Shown piece by piece: positions 24,001 to 35,300 of a stretch of DNA of 64,000 bases. A program made the translations under genes and the position numbers. Every line of letters begins with the position of its first letter. The stretch's first letter is position 1. Source of the stretch: Pohlia nutans. Lineage: Eukaryota; Streptophyta; Bryopsida; Bryales; Mniaceae. The notes below the pieces were generated by a model that did no database searches, was not told where the DNA came from, and worked only from the letters and a program-made list of their open reading frames with translations. The DNA is taken from contig CM040087.1 of NCBI GenBank assembly GCA_022496805.1, positions 31,892,253 to 31,956,252 of the forward strand. The letters run 5' to 3'.

Positions 24001-24558
24001 GCTGGAAACTCCAGGGCTCCTCAAGGTCCAAGCACACCTTCCGAGAGGGTTAATGATCCAAACAACCCGAATAGCCCACTTGATGCATCAAGACCAGGTA
24101 ATGGTATTCCCATGAACAGCTGGATGAGCAATCCAATGCAAGACATTGAGGGTATTGTTTGGAGAAGACGGCTTGAGTTGGAGGGCCTGCGAAGGGACAG
24201 ACAACTGGATGCTTTATACCGTAGTAGTAGAGAGCCTGAGCTTCAAGGTGTGGAGACCTCGCTTGCTGCAGCGGCCTCGCCGTCCCAGGGCTCTGTGTTC
24301 CCTTCATATCGCTCTGTTCTGCCTTGGATCTTAGGAGGTAGCACCTCCATGGTTGTCCCTTTATTTCATGATGTTGGCAATGGCCGCCCGCCCGAGTCAC
24401 GAGGCTCGGATACTCCTGGTGCTGTGGATGCTGCCAACGCTCCTTCAAACTCTTCACACTTATCTCGAGAGAGCGATGCTGCTGCTCAAACTGCAGGGGA
24501 TGGAGTAAGGCACAGGCCAGTGGCCAATGCTTCAACTGGTGAGGAAACAAGCCAATGA
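18095..24558 (+). CDS. Membralin (ER membrane protein, TMEM259 family)
   Basis: Fourteen exons give an 811-residue protein: 18,095-18,259; 19,589-19,651; 19,883-20,368; 20,678-20,762; 21,045-21,106; 21,230-21,324; 21,563-21,642; 21,972-22,059; 22,135-22,310; 22,503-22,588; 22,745-22,851; 22,966-23,057; 23,520-23,596; 23,785-24,558. All junctions are GT-AG and phase closes throughout. The exon 8/9 junction is the least certain; it uses a GTAAGT donor and a weak TTGAAG acceptor. Residues 1-55 hold the conserved membralin start with one membrane helix (about 28-48). Exons 9-13 hold the family core (for example SFTLRETQARMLKF, then QHHARHRLPTYRLIF) with four or five more helices. The last 240 residues are a Ser/Pro-rich tail. 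In animals membralin acts in ER-associated degradation with the RNF185 ubiquitin ligase; a similar role in plants is inference. The start ATG follows a leader with a possible uORF. Introns 1 and 3 hold MITEs. Confidence 0.93.
18670..19283. mobile_element. TIR element in membralin intron 1
   Basis: A 614-bp segment with inverted ends GGCGTATTTAGTGTCCGG and CTGGACACTAAATATGCC. The flanks ACTGAAT and ACTACAT share five of seven bases, so the target-site duplication is ambiguous and the superfamily is not assigned. A second inverted pair, GGGACACTATTTCTC, lies inside both ends. Confidence 0.65.
20389..20601. mobile_element. TTAA-flanked MITE in membralin intron 3
   Basis: A 213-bp element bounded by TTAA, with ends CCCTCAAAGGACATGG and CCAAAGTCCCTTAAGGG. 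It starts 20 bp after the exon 3 donor (20,369). It belongs to the same end-type class as the elements at 16-17 kb and 30-31 kb. Confidence 0.8.
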
Positions 24559-26003
24559 GGCAGAGTGTTTCTATACGCTTTGAGGTTTTTCTATATGAGG
24601 TATTCCAAACCCCTCAAGATGCTCTTGTTGATTACGAGCACTTTCTGCCTCCACGAAAGGAGATCCGCTTCAGGAAGGGGGGTGTGGAGATGCAGGCATT
24701 GTGAAATGAGGTCAGTATCGACTGCGTCAATTTGTGTACATTTTGTTGCATATGATTCTTTGAAGACTGGGGGTCCTCCCAGTTCAAGGCTCTCCTCCCA
24801 GTTCACAATCGCTTGCTTCACCAATGATTTTGGTATTTCTACCCGGATTCCTCTGGGAACTAAGTTTTGTTAGAGCTGAGGGTTATTTTCGTAGAAAGAA
24901 AATGTACTTGAGATTAACGTGTCCTAGGTATGCTGCGAAAGTAAAGCTTCTTAGCTTTGTACTCTAAAATTTCCGACTTTTTGTGTCGAGCTAAGATGAT
25001 CAGTGCGCTCCAACACTGGACAGACACATTAGTCTGCTCTCTTTATTATTACGCTTTGAAAAGAAAAGATATATACTTTTGGGCATGCTTTTGTTAAAGT
25101 ATTGCCCACCTATGCAAGAAATGTCCCTGCTACACTTTATACTCGTTATTATCACTCTCCAAGATCAAATTCCAGCATCTGCAGAGAGCATTTTCTATTG
25201 TGTACACGTGTGATTGGACGCTTCCCACATGCCAAGTTCTGAACTCATCTGTGTTGGTTACCTATGGGGTGATATGCAAGAGTTTCGACTTATGAATCTT
25301 TGAACAATGGATCCAGAATTGACTACAACTGTGGAAGGAATGTTTAGACGGGTAGGTTTACTGAATGGCCTATTTGTCTTGCATAGGTACCTTCTGACAT
25401 GACATCAATCTATGCCAGTAAGTTACAACTTCTATCAGCCTCTTCCTCATCAGTTTAAACCTGTAAATGTCCCTACTCCCTACTTTATAATGTGCTCAAA
25501 TATTTTGTATTCTCAAGTACAAGGGTGTACTTAAATATGTTGTGAAATGTGGCAACAAAAGGAAAAAATACATGGATGCAGTAGAATATGGCAAAAATAA
25601 TACATCGTGCACGCCTGGCGAGTATAATTATCTGAACTAGCTCACAGGGCGTACGTCTAGAGAGAGACTTGCATAGAGAGAGACTTGCATATTGTCGAAA
25701 AAGACAGTTAGCTTCGAGTTGTCATGCTATATATATCATACGGTAGAAACGGATATTTTGAAAAAGTGGTCATATTGTGTTAAATTAACCAAGTGCCAAT
25801 GAACTAATATTTCATTCCAGCAGGCAATGATGCAAACTGGTATCTGGAAGGGATGGTTGCGAGATAATATCTAGCATATCAGAAAGCCGTAAATAGCCAC
25901 TAGAGAACAGAAACCCGAAACAAATTTCACCAACAGAATTAGGCCATTTGTTTCGAAATATTTGTGTCGAGTTATCACTACAGCTCTTTGTTTCGTGACA
26001 GCT
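24559..26003. other. Membralin 3' region and intergenic sequence
   Basis: The first few hundred bases after the stop are probably 3' UTR (GC-richer to about 24,900); no clear polyadenylation signal could be fixed. A GAGAGAGACTTGCATA repeat occurs at about 25,660-25,690. No other gene is seen. Confidence 0.4.
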
Positions 26004-26282
26004 TTAACCCTTTCAGGACCAAGAATTCATGGTTTAAAAATGACAAATTCAATTATTCATATAATGAAAAGTATGATCCAGATAGGACCAAATTTTATAT
26101 CACCAGAATTAGTAAAGAACATTGCACGTCTTGACCAAAAACTTAAATAAATTTGAACAATAGAAACTTCACATAGAACCCACTCAAAACTGCTAAAAAA
26201 AGCATGAAGCCATATTTGGCCACTCAAAACTGCTAAAAAAAACATGAAGCCATATTTGGCCTCTTGGTCCTAAAAGGGTTAA
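26004..26282 (+). mobile_element. TTAA-flanked MITE, type F, copy 1
   Basis: A 279-bp element bounded by TTAA, with ends CCCTTTCAGGACCAAG and CTTGGTCCTAAAAGGG. The interior, with landmarks ATGACAAATTCAATTATTCA and CACTCAAAACTGCTAAAAAA, recurs at 770, 36,440, 40,440, 42,113 and 42,583. This copy carries a perfect-looking 40-bp tandem duplication near its right end (26,181-26,260). Confidence 0.87.
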
Positions 26283-27879
26283 GGTTCAGGGTTTAAGGTT
26301 TATCTGCTTCTTTCCTGTTTATTTCCTGCTGTTAAATTGAAAGAGCAACAACTTTGTTTATCAACTTACGTTTCTTACTGCTTGATCGAGAACCCCTCAA
26401 GAAGGAGCAGGTGGATCACAATGGTGTTCTTACTCGGCCGGAAAACAAAGCAACTGACATGTATGCAAATGTATACATCACTGTTACACATGGCTCTGAT
26501 ATGAAACAACAAAATCAATATTTTCCTCCAAATCCTCGTTGTAATTTTAATAATTTAAGATGGTTGCAATCCCATTACAATTTTTGCCACAAAAACCTAG
26601 TCAACACACCGCCATAAACTTGAGTATTATGCTGATTATGAAAGCCCTTTATATACTTTTTGAACACAATTTTCCCCATATTTCATTCTCAAAACCAACA
26701 CAAAAAATAATTTCATCATTTACGATATCAGTAGCTATGTTGAGTTTATATAAGACCAATTCAAGCTATTAAGTAGTAGAGGGACTTGCGTACTAAGGAA
26801 TTCGCAGATTAGCTGACATTCTTCAGCATGTACATGAACAAAGAAGTAGTACCATCCATGCATTTGTCGGAAATTAATTAAACGCTTTGTAGACGCTTGA
26901 ATTCAGTGAAATGTTCACTGGAAAATTCCTACATTGCAACGTAAAGTATGCTGAATGGAACCAAACATTCAAAACCCACTCCACTACCAGCTCACCCCAA
27001 AAACATGCTTTCCAATCCCGATAGAAACATACAAAACAAGCCCAAGACTGTCATCAGGATTTAAATTACATACTAGTATGTCAACACCCGTACACTCAAA
27101 CATTCAAAGTAGTTCTGTGACAGTACTAGAACTAAAGAGATTTGGACATCAGTGTGCACAATGTGGGTGACGGAATGGGAAAAAGGAACACAAAGGATGT
27201 TGCAAGTAAGTCAGTCCAAATAATGGTTTACTTATGTTGAAACTAAGGTGGAGCCACCCATAACCGATCAAATAAGCTCACTGGAGTATTTTACGGAGTA
27301 GTATAACATCAAGCAAAATTTTGCCAAACAGAAAGAAAGAAATCATGGTGACTACAAATTTTTGGATAACTTTATTCCCCATATTGCAATTACTACAAAT
27401 TTTTGAAGTCAAAAGTTGGTTGGAACCCATAACTAATGTATAGAGTGATCCACAACCACTCAATGTGGGAGCAGTTTCTAATCATCTTGCTACTCAGAAT
27501 TGTTGACACAGAACATCACAATTCCATAACCACAGTTCACTAAAAACCACAAATAGCGAACTAAAAACCAACAACTCATGTTCTAAAAGTTGCCACTCAC
27601 ATTCAGTCAAACCACGTTCATCCAAAGTGGTTTCTGCTAATGTGCATGTCGTGCCACCAAAAGGCCTTTCTCATACTTAATTACGGCTTTCTCATACTTA
27701 ATTACCGAGCAGGCTACCACCAAGTGCAGTCATGTAGGGAACTCCAAGCCGTCATCATTGCCACCTTATTACGACCATCCCTAAAAATAATGACGACAAT
27801 GCGTCTCAGCCTGTGGAGATTTTTGGGTATCCTACATACTACCGATGGGATCCCAGTTGGTAATGGGTGGCTTGACCTT

Positions 27880-28120
27880 AAATGATATGGGAAAAGAAGG
27901 ATTTGTAAATTCTCATCACACAATAATTTTCAGTAGATTTTGGTGCACAATTGAGCATAGCAAATGATCTTATATTTGAAATCGGTTTTCAACTAAGAAT
28001 TGTTAGAAGGCCAAGTCATCTTACATTTCCAAAAGATTTTTTTAATTTGAAGTTTTTATGTATGAGTTATGAATAAAATTTAGTAAGGTTGTGAAGAATG
28101 TGCATGAGTTGAATGATAAG
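27880..28120. repeat. Dispersed repeat, copy 1 (paired with 59,786-60,030)
   Basis: The two segments align over about 240 bp. Shared landmarks, in order, are GATATGGGA-AAGAAG, GGTGCACAATTGAGCA, CAACTAAGAA/CGACTAAGAA, AAGGCCAAGTCATC, TTTGAAGT-TT and TGTGCATGA. A third, shorter match runs from about 28,140 to 28,280, so this copy is partly tandem. Ends and type are unknown. Confidence 0.6.
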
Positions 28121-28892
28121 AATTTGTGATTATGCTCCATTGTGCATAGTAGGCTAACTTATTTTGAGCATTGTTTGACTAAGAAAACTTGCAGAATCAA
28201 GTAATCTTTCACCTCCAAAAAGAATTGTGTGATTTGAAGTTTTTATGCTTGAGTTATGCACATCTTTGTAAAGGAGTTTAACTCATGATTAAGAAAAATA
28301 ACAAGAAGTGAGAGGAGTTGTACTGTACATTATACTACTATAAATATTGTCGCCTATCACCTAGAACCATGGTACTTATTTCAAAAATATTCAAGTATCC
28401 ATGTCACGATCTCTTCATGAAAATTTCCAAACTTCAAAAACATCAAATCAAAAAATTCTTCAGTTTTTTTTTCCTATTCCAAATCTTATTTGATTAAAAA
28501 AGAATTTAGATTTTTTTTTATTTTAGAAAAATTCAACTTAAAAAAATAAAAATAAAAAAATAAAAAATAGCATTTTTTCATTAAAGTACTGACATCAACA
28601 GTACTACCCTAATATATTAAACACTAGGTATATACCCTAATATTGAACAAAAGTACGTACTTTAACATTTGATAAGTAGTGATTTTGAGATCATCAACCA
28701 AAACAACTTTGACCCTTTAACCTTTTGCATACAATATTCAAATGTCAATTTTTTTGGTATTTTAGAATCCTCTTTCATTTAGCAACAAGACCATATAATT
28801 GATAAACTGATCACGAAACTAGCAATTGGCCCCACAAGGCTCTAATCCAACTAAGCTACACAAGCCAATGAAAAGCCATCTTTTCAAAGTGT

Positions 28893-29010
28893 GATAAGGT
28901 AAGCCACCCTATATGTTCTACAAAATCGGAAGTGCCACTATGAACTAGTAGTGTACATATCAAAATTTTAAATGTACAACATTGGTAAATAATAACCACA
29001 TAGGTAACAT
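28893..29010 (-). repeat. Partial copy of the small TIR element at 42,361
   Basis: The segment with AAGCCACCCTATATGTTCTA and GTACATATCAAAATTTTAAA matches, partly in inverse order, the element inside IFT74 intron 12. Only one end is recognisable. Confidence 0.4.
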
Positions 29011-29631
29011 AGATAGTCACATAGCACACCATTTGCAACTCCATTAGGAATGTTAGAGTGTGAACATTCACTCCAGCTATTGCATGAGTATTTGCAACAA
29101 GCTTTAAAGTGAGGACATAGCCCCTAAAGGATGGTCGCAAAACCTTGCAATTAGTTGAATTGCCATAGATGGTCATAAAGAGCGGCAAAAATAATTATAA
29201 GAAGAAAAGCACAAATCTTAGGAATTTATTTTTTCAAAAGAATTCTATTTTGTATGGTGAATTTGGAAGAATATTCACATAATTTGAGACATAGTATAAT
29301 AGAGCAATGGGAGTCAACACCCTTTTCAAATGGGACCGCAATCTAATTACAATTAAAAACTAAGTTTACGTGGCAATGATACGGTAGTTCCAAAATTCAT
29401 GGAATACAAATGGCACTCTTTCATTACCTAAAAATTTGAATCAAAGTGAAGATTCTCTTTTGATCCAATTTTCCATTGCATTGGTCTATTATGCTAGTAT
29501 GCATTTGTTGAAAAAGAATTTTCCAAAAAAATAAATTATCTGGCCAAGATGAGATGCCAATCTTGACGACCGGGTATGGTGGTTTGTGAAAGGACAAGCT
29601 TTGGTGAGAGTCTTACTATTGTGAGCATGGA

Positions 29632-30317
29632 TCAACCCTTAAAGGACATTCTAAGCCCCACGGGCTCAATTATGAGAGTAGTGGAGAAAGAGTGGATTTT
29701 CTCGACCAAAATTGAAATGGAATGATGCTTTGAAAAGGTAATGAAAAAGTGAGGTTAGATTTTGAAAATACGCCTATTTTAGTATCATGTGCATTTCAAG
29801 GAAATTGAATGAGCATCCGTAGAGGGGGGGGGGGGGGGGGGGTTCGGGCTACTTGAGTGCAGCAAAGTCTGGGTCAAGCAATAGACTCAAGGCAGGATGA
29901 GAGCTTACACTGTACTTAAAAAAAAATTAAAAAAAAAAAAAAAAAAGCCCGAATGGGCTTAAATGATCCAGTGCATTTAATGTAGGAGCACCCAAAACCA
30001 ACAATGTATCCAATTCCAATAATTTTTAAACCATGCAATCATTTTAGAACAGAAATCTAAGCATGTCATAGAGCCTTTATCGTTTGTTGACCAAAATGAT
30101 AAGTTATCTATGGTTTATTTAGATTTGCGTTCTAGAATGACTAATATGTTTAGAAATTATTGGAATTGGGTACATTGTTGGTTTTGGGTGCCCCTACCTT
30201 ATTGCAAACCAAGGAAATTGCTTGAAGCTCCAAGAAGCCCTGATATGTTTGGGTGCGCAAAATTTCATATTCTTTTTGGGCAGCCCGGATTACACCCCTT
30301 TGACGTTTAAGGATTAA
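29632..30317. mobile_element. TTAA-type element, type G, with 19-bp G run
   Basis: A 686-bp segment starting TCAACCCTTAAAGGACATTC and ending ACGTTTAAGGATTAA, a diverged inverted pair of the TTAA class. GC-rich subterminal blocks (AAGCCCCACGGGCT near the left, GGCAGCCCGG near the right) resemble those of type C. It contains 19 consecutive G at 29,824-29,842 and an A-rich run at 29,919-29,945. Its last TTAA is the first of the next element. Confidence 0.6.
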
Positions 30318-30544
30318 CCCTTAAAGGTCCAGATTGCCTATTTTGACCAGTATTATACAGCCATATTTCATTGTATTTGGAATGGTTCTACACCTCCTAT
30401 GAGTTTCACATAAAAAATGAAGTTAAAATTCATGTCTACATGGTCTTAAAAGCTATTGGGATCTTAATTTGGAACTTTCTACTTACAACAAATGTCAAAT
30501 ATACGGCAGCGTATCTACTATCCCCAAGGACCTTTAAGGGTTAA
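30314..30544 (+). mobile_element. TTAA-flanked MITE, type A, copy 1
   Basis: A 231-bp element bounded by TTAA at both ends, with termini CCCTTAAAGGTCC and GGACCTTTAAGGG. It shares its left TTAA with the type G element and its right TTAA with an inverted copy of itself. Confidence 0.9.
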
Positions 30545-31004
30545 CCCTTAAAAGGCTGATGGGGATGGTAGATACGTTGCCGTATATTTAACATTTGTTG
30601 TAAATGGAAAGTTTCAAATTGGAATCCCAATAGCTCATTAAAATCATGTCGACCACTGTCCAGGAAGAACCGGCGGTTAGTTACAAGTGAACCGATTGAT
30701 TTTTCAAAATAGTCGGTTGAATCTCAAGAATAGAAGCACAATACCGGACTAAATGACTAAAAATTACTTATATTTAGTATTCATAGACAAAATATACAAG
30801 ATGTATTCTTTAAAATCCGGTTGCTTTTGAAAAATAAAGGAAATTGACTGGTTGCCTCAAAAAGTATCCCGAACAGTGATGTGGACGTGAATTTTAACTT
30901 CACTTTTGATCTAAAACCCATAGAAAATGTGGAACATGCCAAATACAATGGAATATTGGTGTATAATACTGGTCGGAAAGGGCTCTGTGGACCTTTTAGG
31001 TTAA
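30541..31004 (-). mobile_element. TTAA-flanked MITE, type A, copy 2, interrupted
   Basis: An inverted copy of the preceding element, 464 bp long because it is split by a 225-bp insertion plus an 8-bp duplication. Removing those 233 bp leaves 231 bp, exactly the length of copy 1. It abuts copy 1 and the type B element through shared TTAA sites. Confidence 0.9.
30654..30878. mobile_element. Nested hAT-type MITE
   Basis: A 225-bp insertion inside the type A copy. Ends are CACTGTCCAGG and the inverted TCCCGAACAGTG. The 8-bp duplication is ATGTCGAC on the left (30,646-30,653) and ATGTGGAC on the right (30,879-30,886), one mismatch. The empty site is seen in the intact copy at 30,314-30,544. Confidence 0.87.
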
Positions 31005-31314
31005 CCCCTAAAGGTCCCAGAGTCCAGAAACTGGATTAAAAGCCTTGCAACTTTCTCATACAAATCTGGATGACTTTCATCTAAGTCAACTTTGTAAGAC
31101 TATTAAATTTTCTACCAATTACAACAGTTCTCTTGTGATGAGGAGTTGTTGATAATATTGGAGAGGCCTCCAACTGCAAGTATGTCGAATTTGTTGAGTA
31201 GATTTTATGCTTGCAATGGTCCTCTCATGTATACCTCATGTATATCTGAGCTAATATCTACTTTTGAGACTAAAATCTACTTCTCTTCAAAGGGTTGGTA
31301 CGTTTAGGGGTTAA
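31001..31314 (+). mobile_element. TTAA-flanked MITE, type B, copy 2
   Basis: A 314-bp element bounded by TTAA with CCCCTAAAGGTCCC at the left and GTACGTTTAGGGG at the right. It is collinear with the reverse complement of 16,030-16,362, with shared markers such as GGAGAGGCCTCCAACT and CTCATGTATACCTCATGTA. Confidence 0.9.
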
Positions 31315-31383
31315 CTTCCAAGATGGCAGCATGAAGGAATTGCATAGCAGACAGCCTATTAGAGAGTGTTAGAGTTGCAAGTA

Positions 31384-31495
31384 GTATTGTTCCAATGTCT
31401 CTTTGTCCCGTGGGCATCGAGTCATTGACATTACGAACGGACACTTTATTCACGCCGGCCCATTTCTTTGAGTTGGTGTTTCTATCTATCTATCT
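31384..31495 (+). mobile_element. Short retroposon with 16-bp TSD and (ATCT)n tail
   Basis: The 112-bp insert is bracketed by GTTAGAGTTGCAAGTA at 31,368-31,383 and 31,496-31,511, a perfect 16-bp duplication. It ends in TCTATCTATCTATCT. A long target-site duplication with a simple-sequence 3' tail indicates target-primed reverse transcription, as for LINEs and SINEs. The body is homologous to 3,210-3,325 and partly to 37,475-37,505. It is probably a 5'-truncated copy; the full element is not seen here. Confidence 0.82.
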
Positions 31496-31649
31496 GTTAG
31501 AGTTGCAAGTATTTCCCCCAGCTTCTGCTCACGCTGTTGCAAAGAGCTGTCGACCAAGGAAGTGGCCCTAAGTCGCAACTGTTTTGATGAAAGTTTTGAT
31601 GAAAGCCTGGCAATTCTGAACGTGGATTGCAGGCAAATCACGTAACATC

Positions 31650-32345
31650 AATGACTGCGCTGAGCATCCTTTGTTCAAAGAGTAATGGCGATGGTGAAGG
31701 CAAACCCTAATCCTACTGGAAGTCTCAATTTTCTCAACACCGGCATCGGAAACAATGAATAATCATGCAAACTCTTGATGAGAATCGTGAAACTTCTCTG
31801 TGTGGATTCCATGACATAGCTCACGCTGACTGCTTACAGCGTCGCCCGCGATTCCTTCACACTAAAATTGCAATACTGTAGAGAGGGATCCAAGCCCGGG
31901 ATTGCATCATAATCAAAAGAAGAGAGAATTGAGCTGAAAATTAAAGAGGTTAGTATAGGTTGAGAGAAAGTTGTTTTGGCTATGGAGTTGAGCCGCAGGT
32001 CCACGAATGGCTGCGCTGAGCATCCTTTGTTCAAAGAGTAATGGCGATGGTGAAGGAAACCCTAATCCTACCGGAAGTCTCAATTTTCAGCAAGAGATCG
32101 ACACCGGCATTGGAAACAATGAATAATTATGCAAACTCTTGATGAGAATCGTGAAACTGCTTACGATGACTGCTTACAGCGTCGCCCGCGATTTCTTCAC
32201 ACTAAACATGCAAAACTATAGCAACCAGAGAGAGTGATCCAAGCCCGGGATTGCATCATAATCAAAAGAAGAGAGAATTGAGCTGAAAAATTAAAGAGGT
32301 TAGAATAGGAAGTTTTGGCTATGGAGTTGAGCCGCAGGTCCACGA
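31650..32345 (+). repeat. Tandem duplication of the IFT74 promoter, leader and first codons
   Basis: Unit 1 (31,650-32,005) and unit 2 (32,006-32,345) are close copies that differ by small indels. Each contains CTGCGCTGAGCATCCTTTGT, the GGAAACAATGAATAAT block, AAGCCCGGGATTGCATCATA and ATGGAGTTGAGCCGCAGGTC. Only unit 2 runs on into the gene. The ATG of unit 1 (31,982) would give a 19-codon peptide ending in TAA. The duplication could supply a second promoter, or add an uORF if transcription starts in unit 1. Confidence 0.88.
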
Positions 32346-35300
32346 TAGGCTCGTCGGTTTCTTCTTTGCAAGGAGGGGAGTCGCCGCCGCCGCCGAGGAC
32401 CGCACATGTGCGACAGATGAGCTCCACGTTCAGCTACAATGCGGGACGGCCTCCGTCAGTTCACGGCTCTCTCCGGCCGTCCACATCCCGCAGCATCCGC
32501 AGCCTTCGCCCTGGAACTCCCGGTACCTATACCGACTACAAGAATGTATGTTTCAGTGCAAAGAAAATTAGAGAGCGTGCTATTCATCGATGACAATGGA
32601 CTGTTGATCGGAAAATCCAACGATCAGTGTCTGTCGAGTTTTCTTTCCATATGATAGCCACTTTAGGGTTTAGGAGGTCATATGTTCTTTTGAAACCTAA
32701 TTTTCTAAGTAGAAAAAGACGAGTCTATTGTTGGAAAGCATGTCATTCGTGAATTCTTGCTTCACAGGTGGATTGAATTCAGAAGTGAAGGTGGAGAGCA
32801 GACCGCTCACACAACAAGGCCTCATGACATCAAGGTCGAATTGCCAAGGTGCTTAGTTTGGTCTCTGCTCATTATCATTTAGGGTTTAAAAAATTTCTAT
32901 GGAATACAACAATATATTGTATCATGCAGTATTTGAAAATTTGTAGCATGCTTTTGGCTTCTAATTGCTAAAATCTAATCTTAGCCTTTGGGATGAATTT
33001 TCTTACATGAATTCAAGTCTATCTTTCTGTCGTTGTTGTGCATATGAATTCCATAAGCATGGAGTGAATGGCTTGATATCAATAAGAAGAATATGTTTAG
33101 TTGTCTAATAAAAGACAATTTATCAATATGATGAAGCAACTTCGTTGTCTATTCATAGTCACGTATGATTCACATATGAAAATTCAATAGAGTTAACCGA
33201 AAAGTCAACTCAGAGAGGAAAGTTTTAGCAAACTCCTCTTGAACTCCTCTTGAACTCATACTGAAATATAAATAGATCGAAAACTAGTTCATGATGAGTT
33301 GGGAGACAATCCAAAGCAAGCCACTGTTTTTATTCTCCACACCTCGCAATGACTCCCACACCTTCTACCAAACCTCCAAGCCCATGACCCACAAGGGGAC
33401 AATCTATGACACGACACTATTCAACCCAAGTATAGCTCAAAAGAGAGGTTAGAAGTAGAGCAAAAAGGGAAGTAAGATGGTAACTTCTTTTCGGTTAACT
33501 TGTAATATGATGATTCTTTCAATTCCCGGCGTGGACAGGGCCGGGTCGACAGGTGCAGGACAAGTCATTCTACTTATCCAAACTTCGGACGCGAAAGCAG
33601 GAGCTTCAGGCGGAAATTGATGTCATGAACGAGGAGATCGAGAAGCTGCTGAAACGAGAGCCTGCCAATGCTCTTTTGGAGCAAAAGTAAGTTAGTTCTC
33701 AGAAGTCTTCTAGACACTGGTCACCTGACAATGGAATAGTAAGCTGATTCAAGGATTTTGTCAAATTGTGTTGCAGAGAAAAGGCTCTGAATGAGGAGGT
33801 CATGGCGTTGAAAGCTCAACTCGGGGACTACAACGTGGTCATGGAGAAGGTCAGCTGCTTCACTACTTTCTTATGCATGGGTGTGTATGGGCCTGCAGCC
33901 TCGCTTGCAGCATAAGAGCATTCACACCCATACACAATAGAGCTGACTCGCTGAAATTATTCAGATGTTCAGATGTTGATTCTGTGCACAAGAAAAAAAA
34001 AAAAAAATGTGCTGCAGTACTAGCTAAAGAATGTTATGTAGGTGGAGATGGCATTAGATGAAGCTACAATAGAGGTGTGCTTGAATGATAAGTCTTCTGC
34101 TAATGGTCAGGTGGCAGCAGGGGTTGAATTGGATGAGCTCAAGGAGCAACTAAGGGCGGCCAAGGAGAGAAACGAGGCGGCCAAGGAAAAAGTTGATCGT
34201 TTGTTTAGCGAACGTACCCGGTGAGTGACCAACACAAGAATTAATTAAGAAAGCAAGGGTCTTATTAGTCTCAGCATGGACGCAACCTATGTGCCTGGCG
34301 CGGTTTCATTCCTTTTTCATTTATAGTAAGTGAAAAACGACACATTTCCTTAGTTTGGTGTCTCATCCACACCGTCTGCACACTTGAAATTTGGCAGGAA
34401 AGAACAAAGCTACAAAGCAGCGGAGGAGAAAATACAATTTCTGGAAGCTGAAATAGAGAGAAGAGTTAATGAAGAAGTAAGAAATTATGTCCCTATCATT
34501 GTGATTGTATGACCCCTACAAGTAGGGAAGATGTTAATGGACTGAGTCGTGTGAAAGTACAGCCTTGTTATAAGAAATAAGCATGGGAGTGATCATTTTC
34601 ATAACAAGGTTGCTCTGGACATAACCTCAACAATTGAATCTTGTTCAATGATGCGACCTTGAAAAAAGAAAACCATATTACTGCAAAGGACTGAATTATG
34701 AGCATCGAATCATGCTCTTCATATCCAATGCGTGGTTGCCACCTCTACATAAATGGGTGCTATTGGGATCTACGCCCGGGGAGGTCACTGTCAAAAATCT
34801 AGAAACCATAAGAGAACAAATATAGGGTGTCTTTTATTCATTTGAGATAAATTTATAAATTTTTAGAAGTAATATAGGGTGTTTTAAATCCAAATTGGGA
34901 TTTTTTTATGAATATTCCTAGAAATATACCACAAATATATCCTAAATATAATATAAAAAGTATAATATTTCAATTATTTCATAGCCCCCATTAAATACCC
35001 TTTGTTTGCTCATGTATATCAAAATTTTCACTAAGTGGCTTCCCTAAGGATCTACAGTTCTACCGAGTTTATCAGACATAAAAGCTAAGTTGTTCCTTTG
35101 AATCTTGAACATCCAAATCCTCAGGGGGTGCAGTGTACTAAACATGTACGAGTATATGTGAGTGCACAGAAGGGGTATTAATTTGAACACTGTCGTATTA
35201 CGTATACATACAATGAACACATTTAGAACTGAAAATATTCACGTATACTTACACTAAACATATATTTAAAACGGAACACATCTGTATACAAATGTATTTA

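Larger units (their letters stand above)
26283..29631. other. Intergenic AT-rich sequence
   Basis: No gene is supported. Two dispersed repeats are noted separately (27,880-28,120 and 28,893-29,010). The remainder, including A/T-rich low complexity near 28,460-28,570, shows nothing recognisable. Confidence 0.4.

Noticed and set aside
24050..24550. 166-codon antisense frame
   Set aside because: It mirrors the last membralin exon; the sense frame is the conserved one.
32523..32544. Stronger-looking IFT74 exon 1 donor (GTATGT at 32,545)
   Set aside because: Using it breaks phase with exon 2, whereas the GTACCT donor after 32,522 keeps phase and yields the expected RPGTPGGLNSEV junction.
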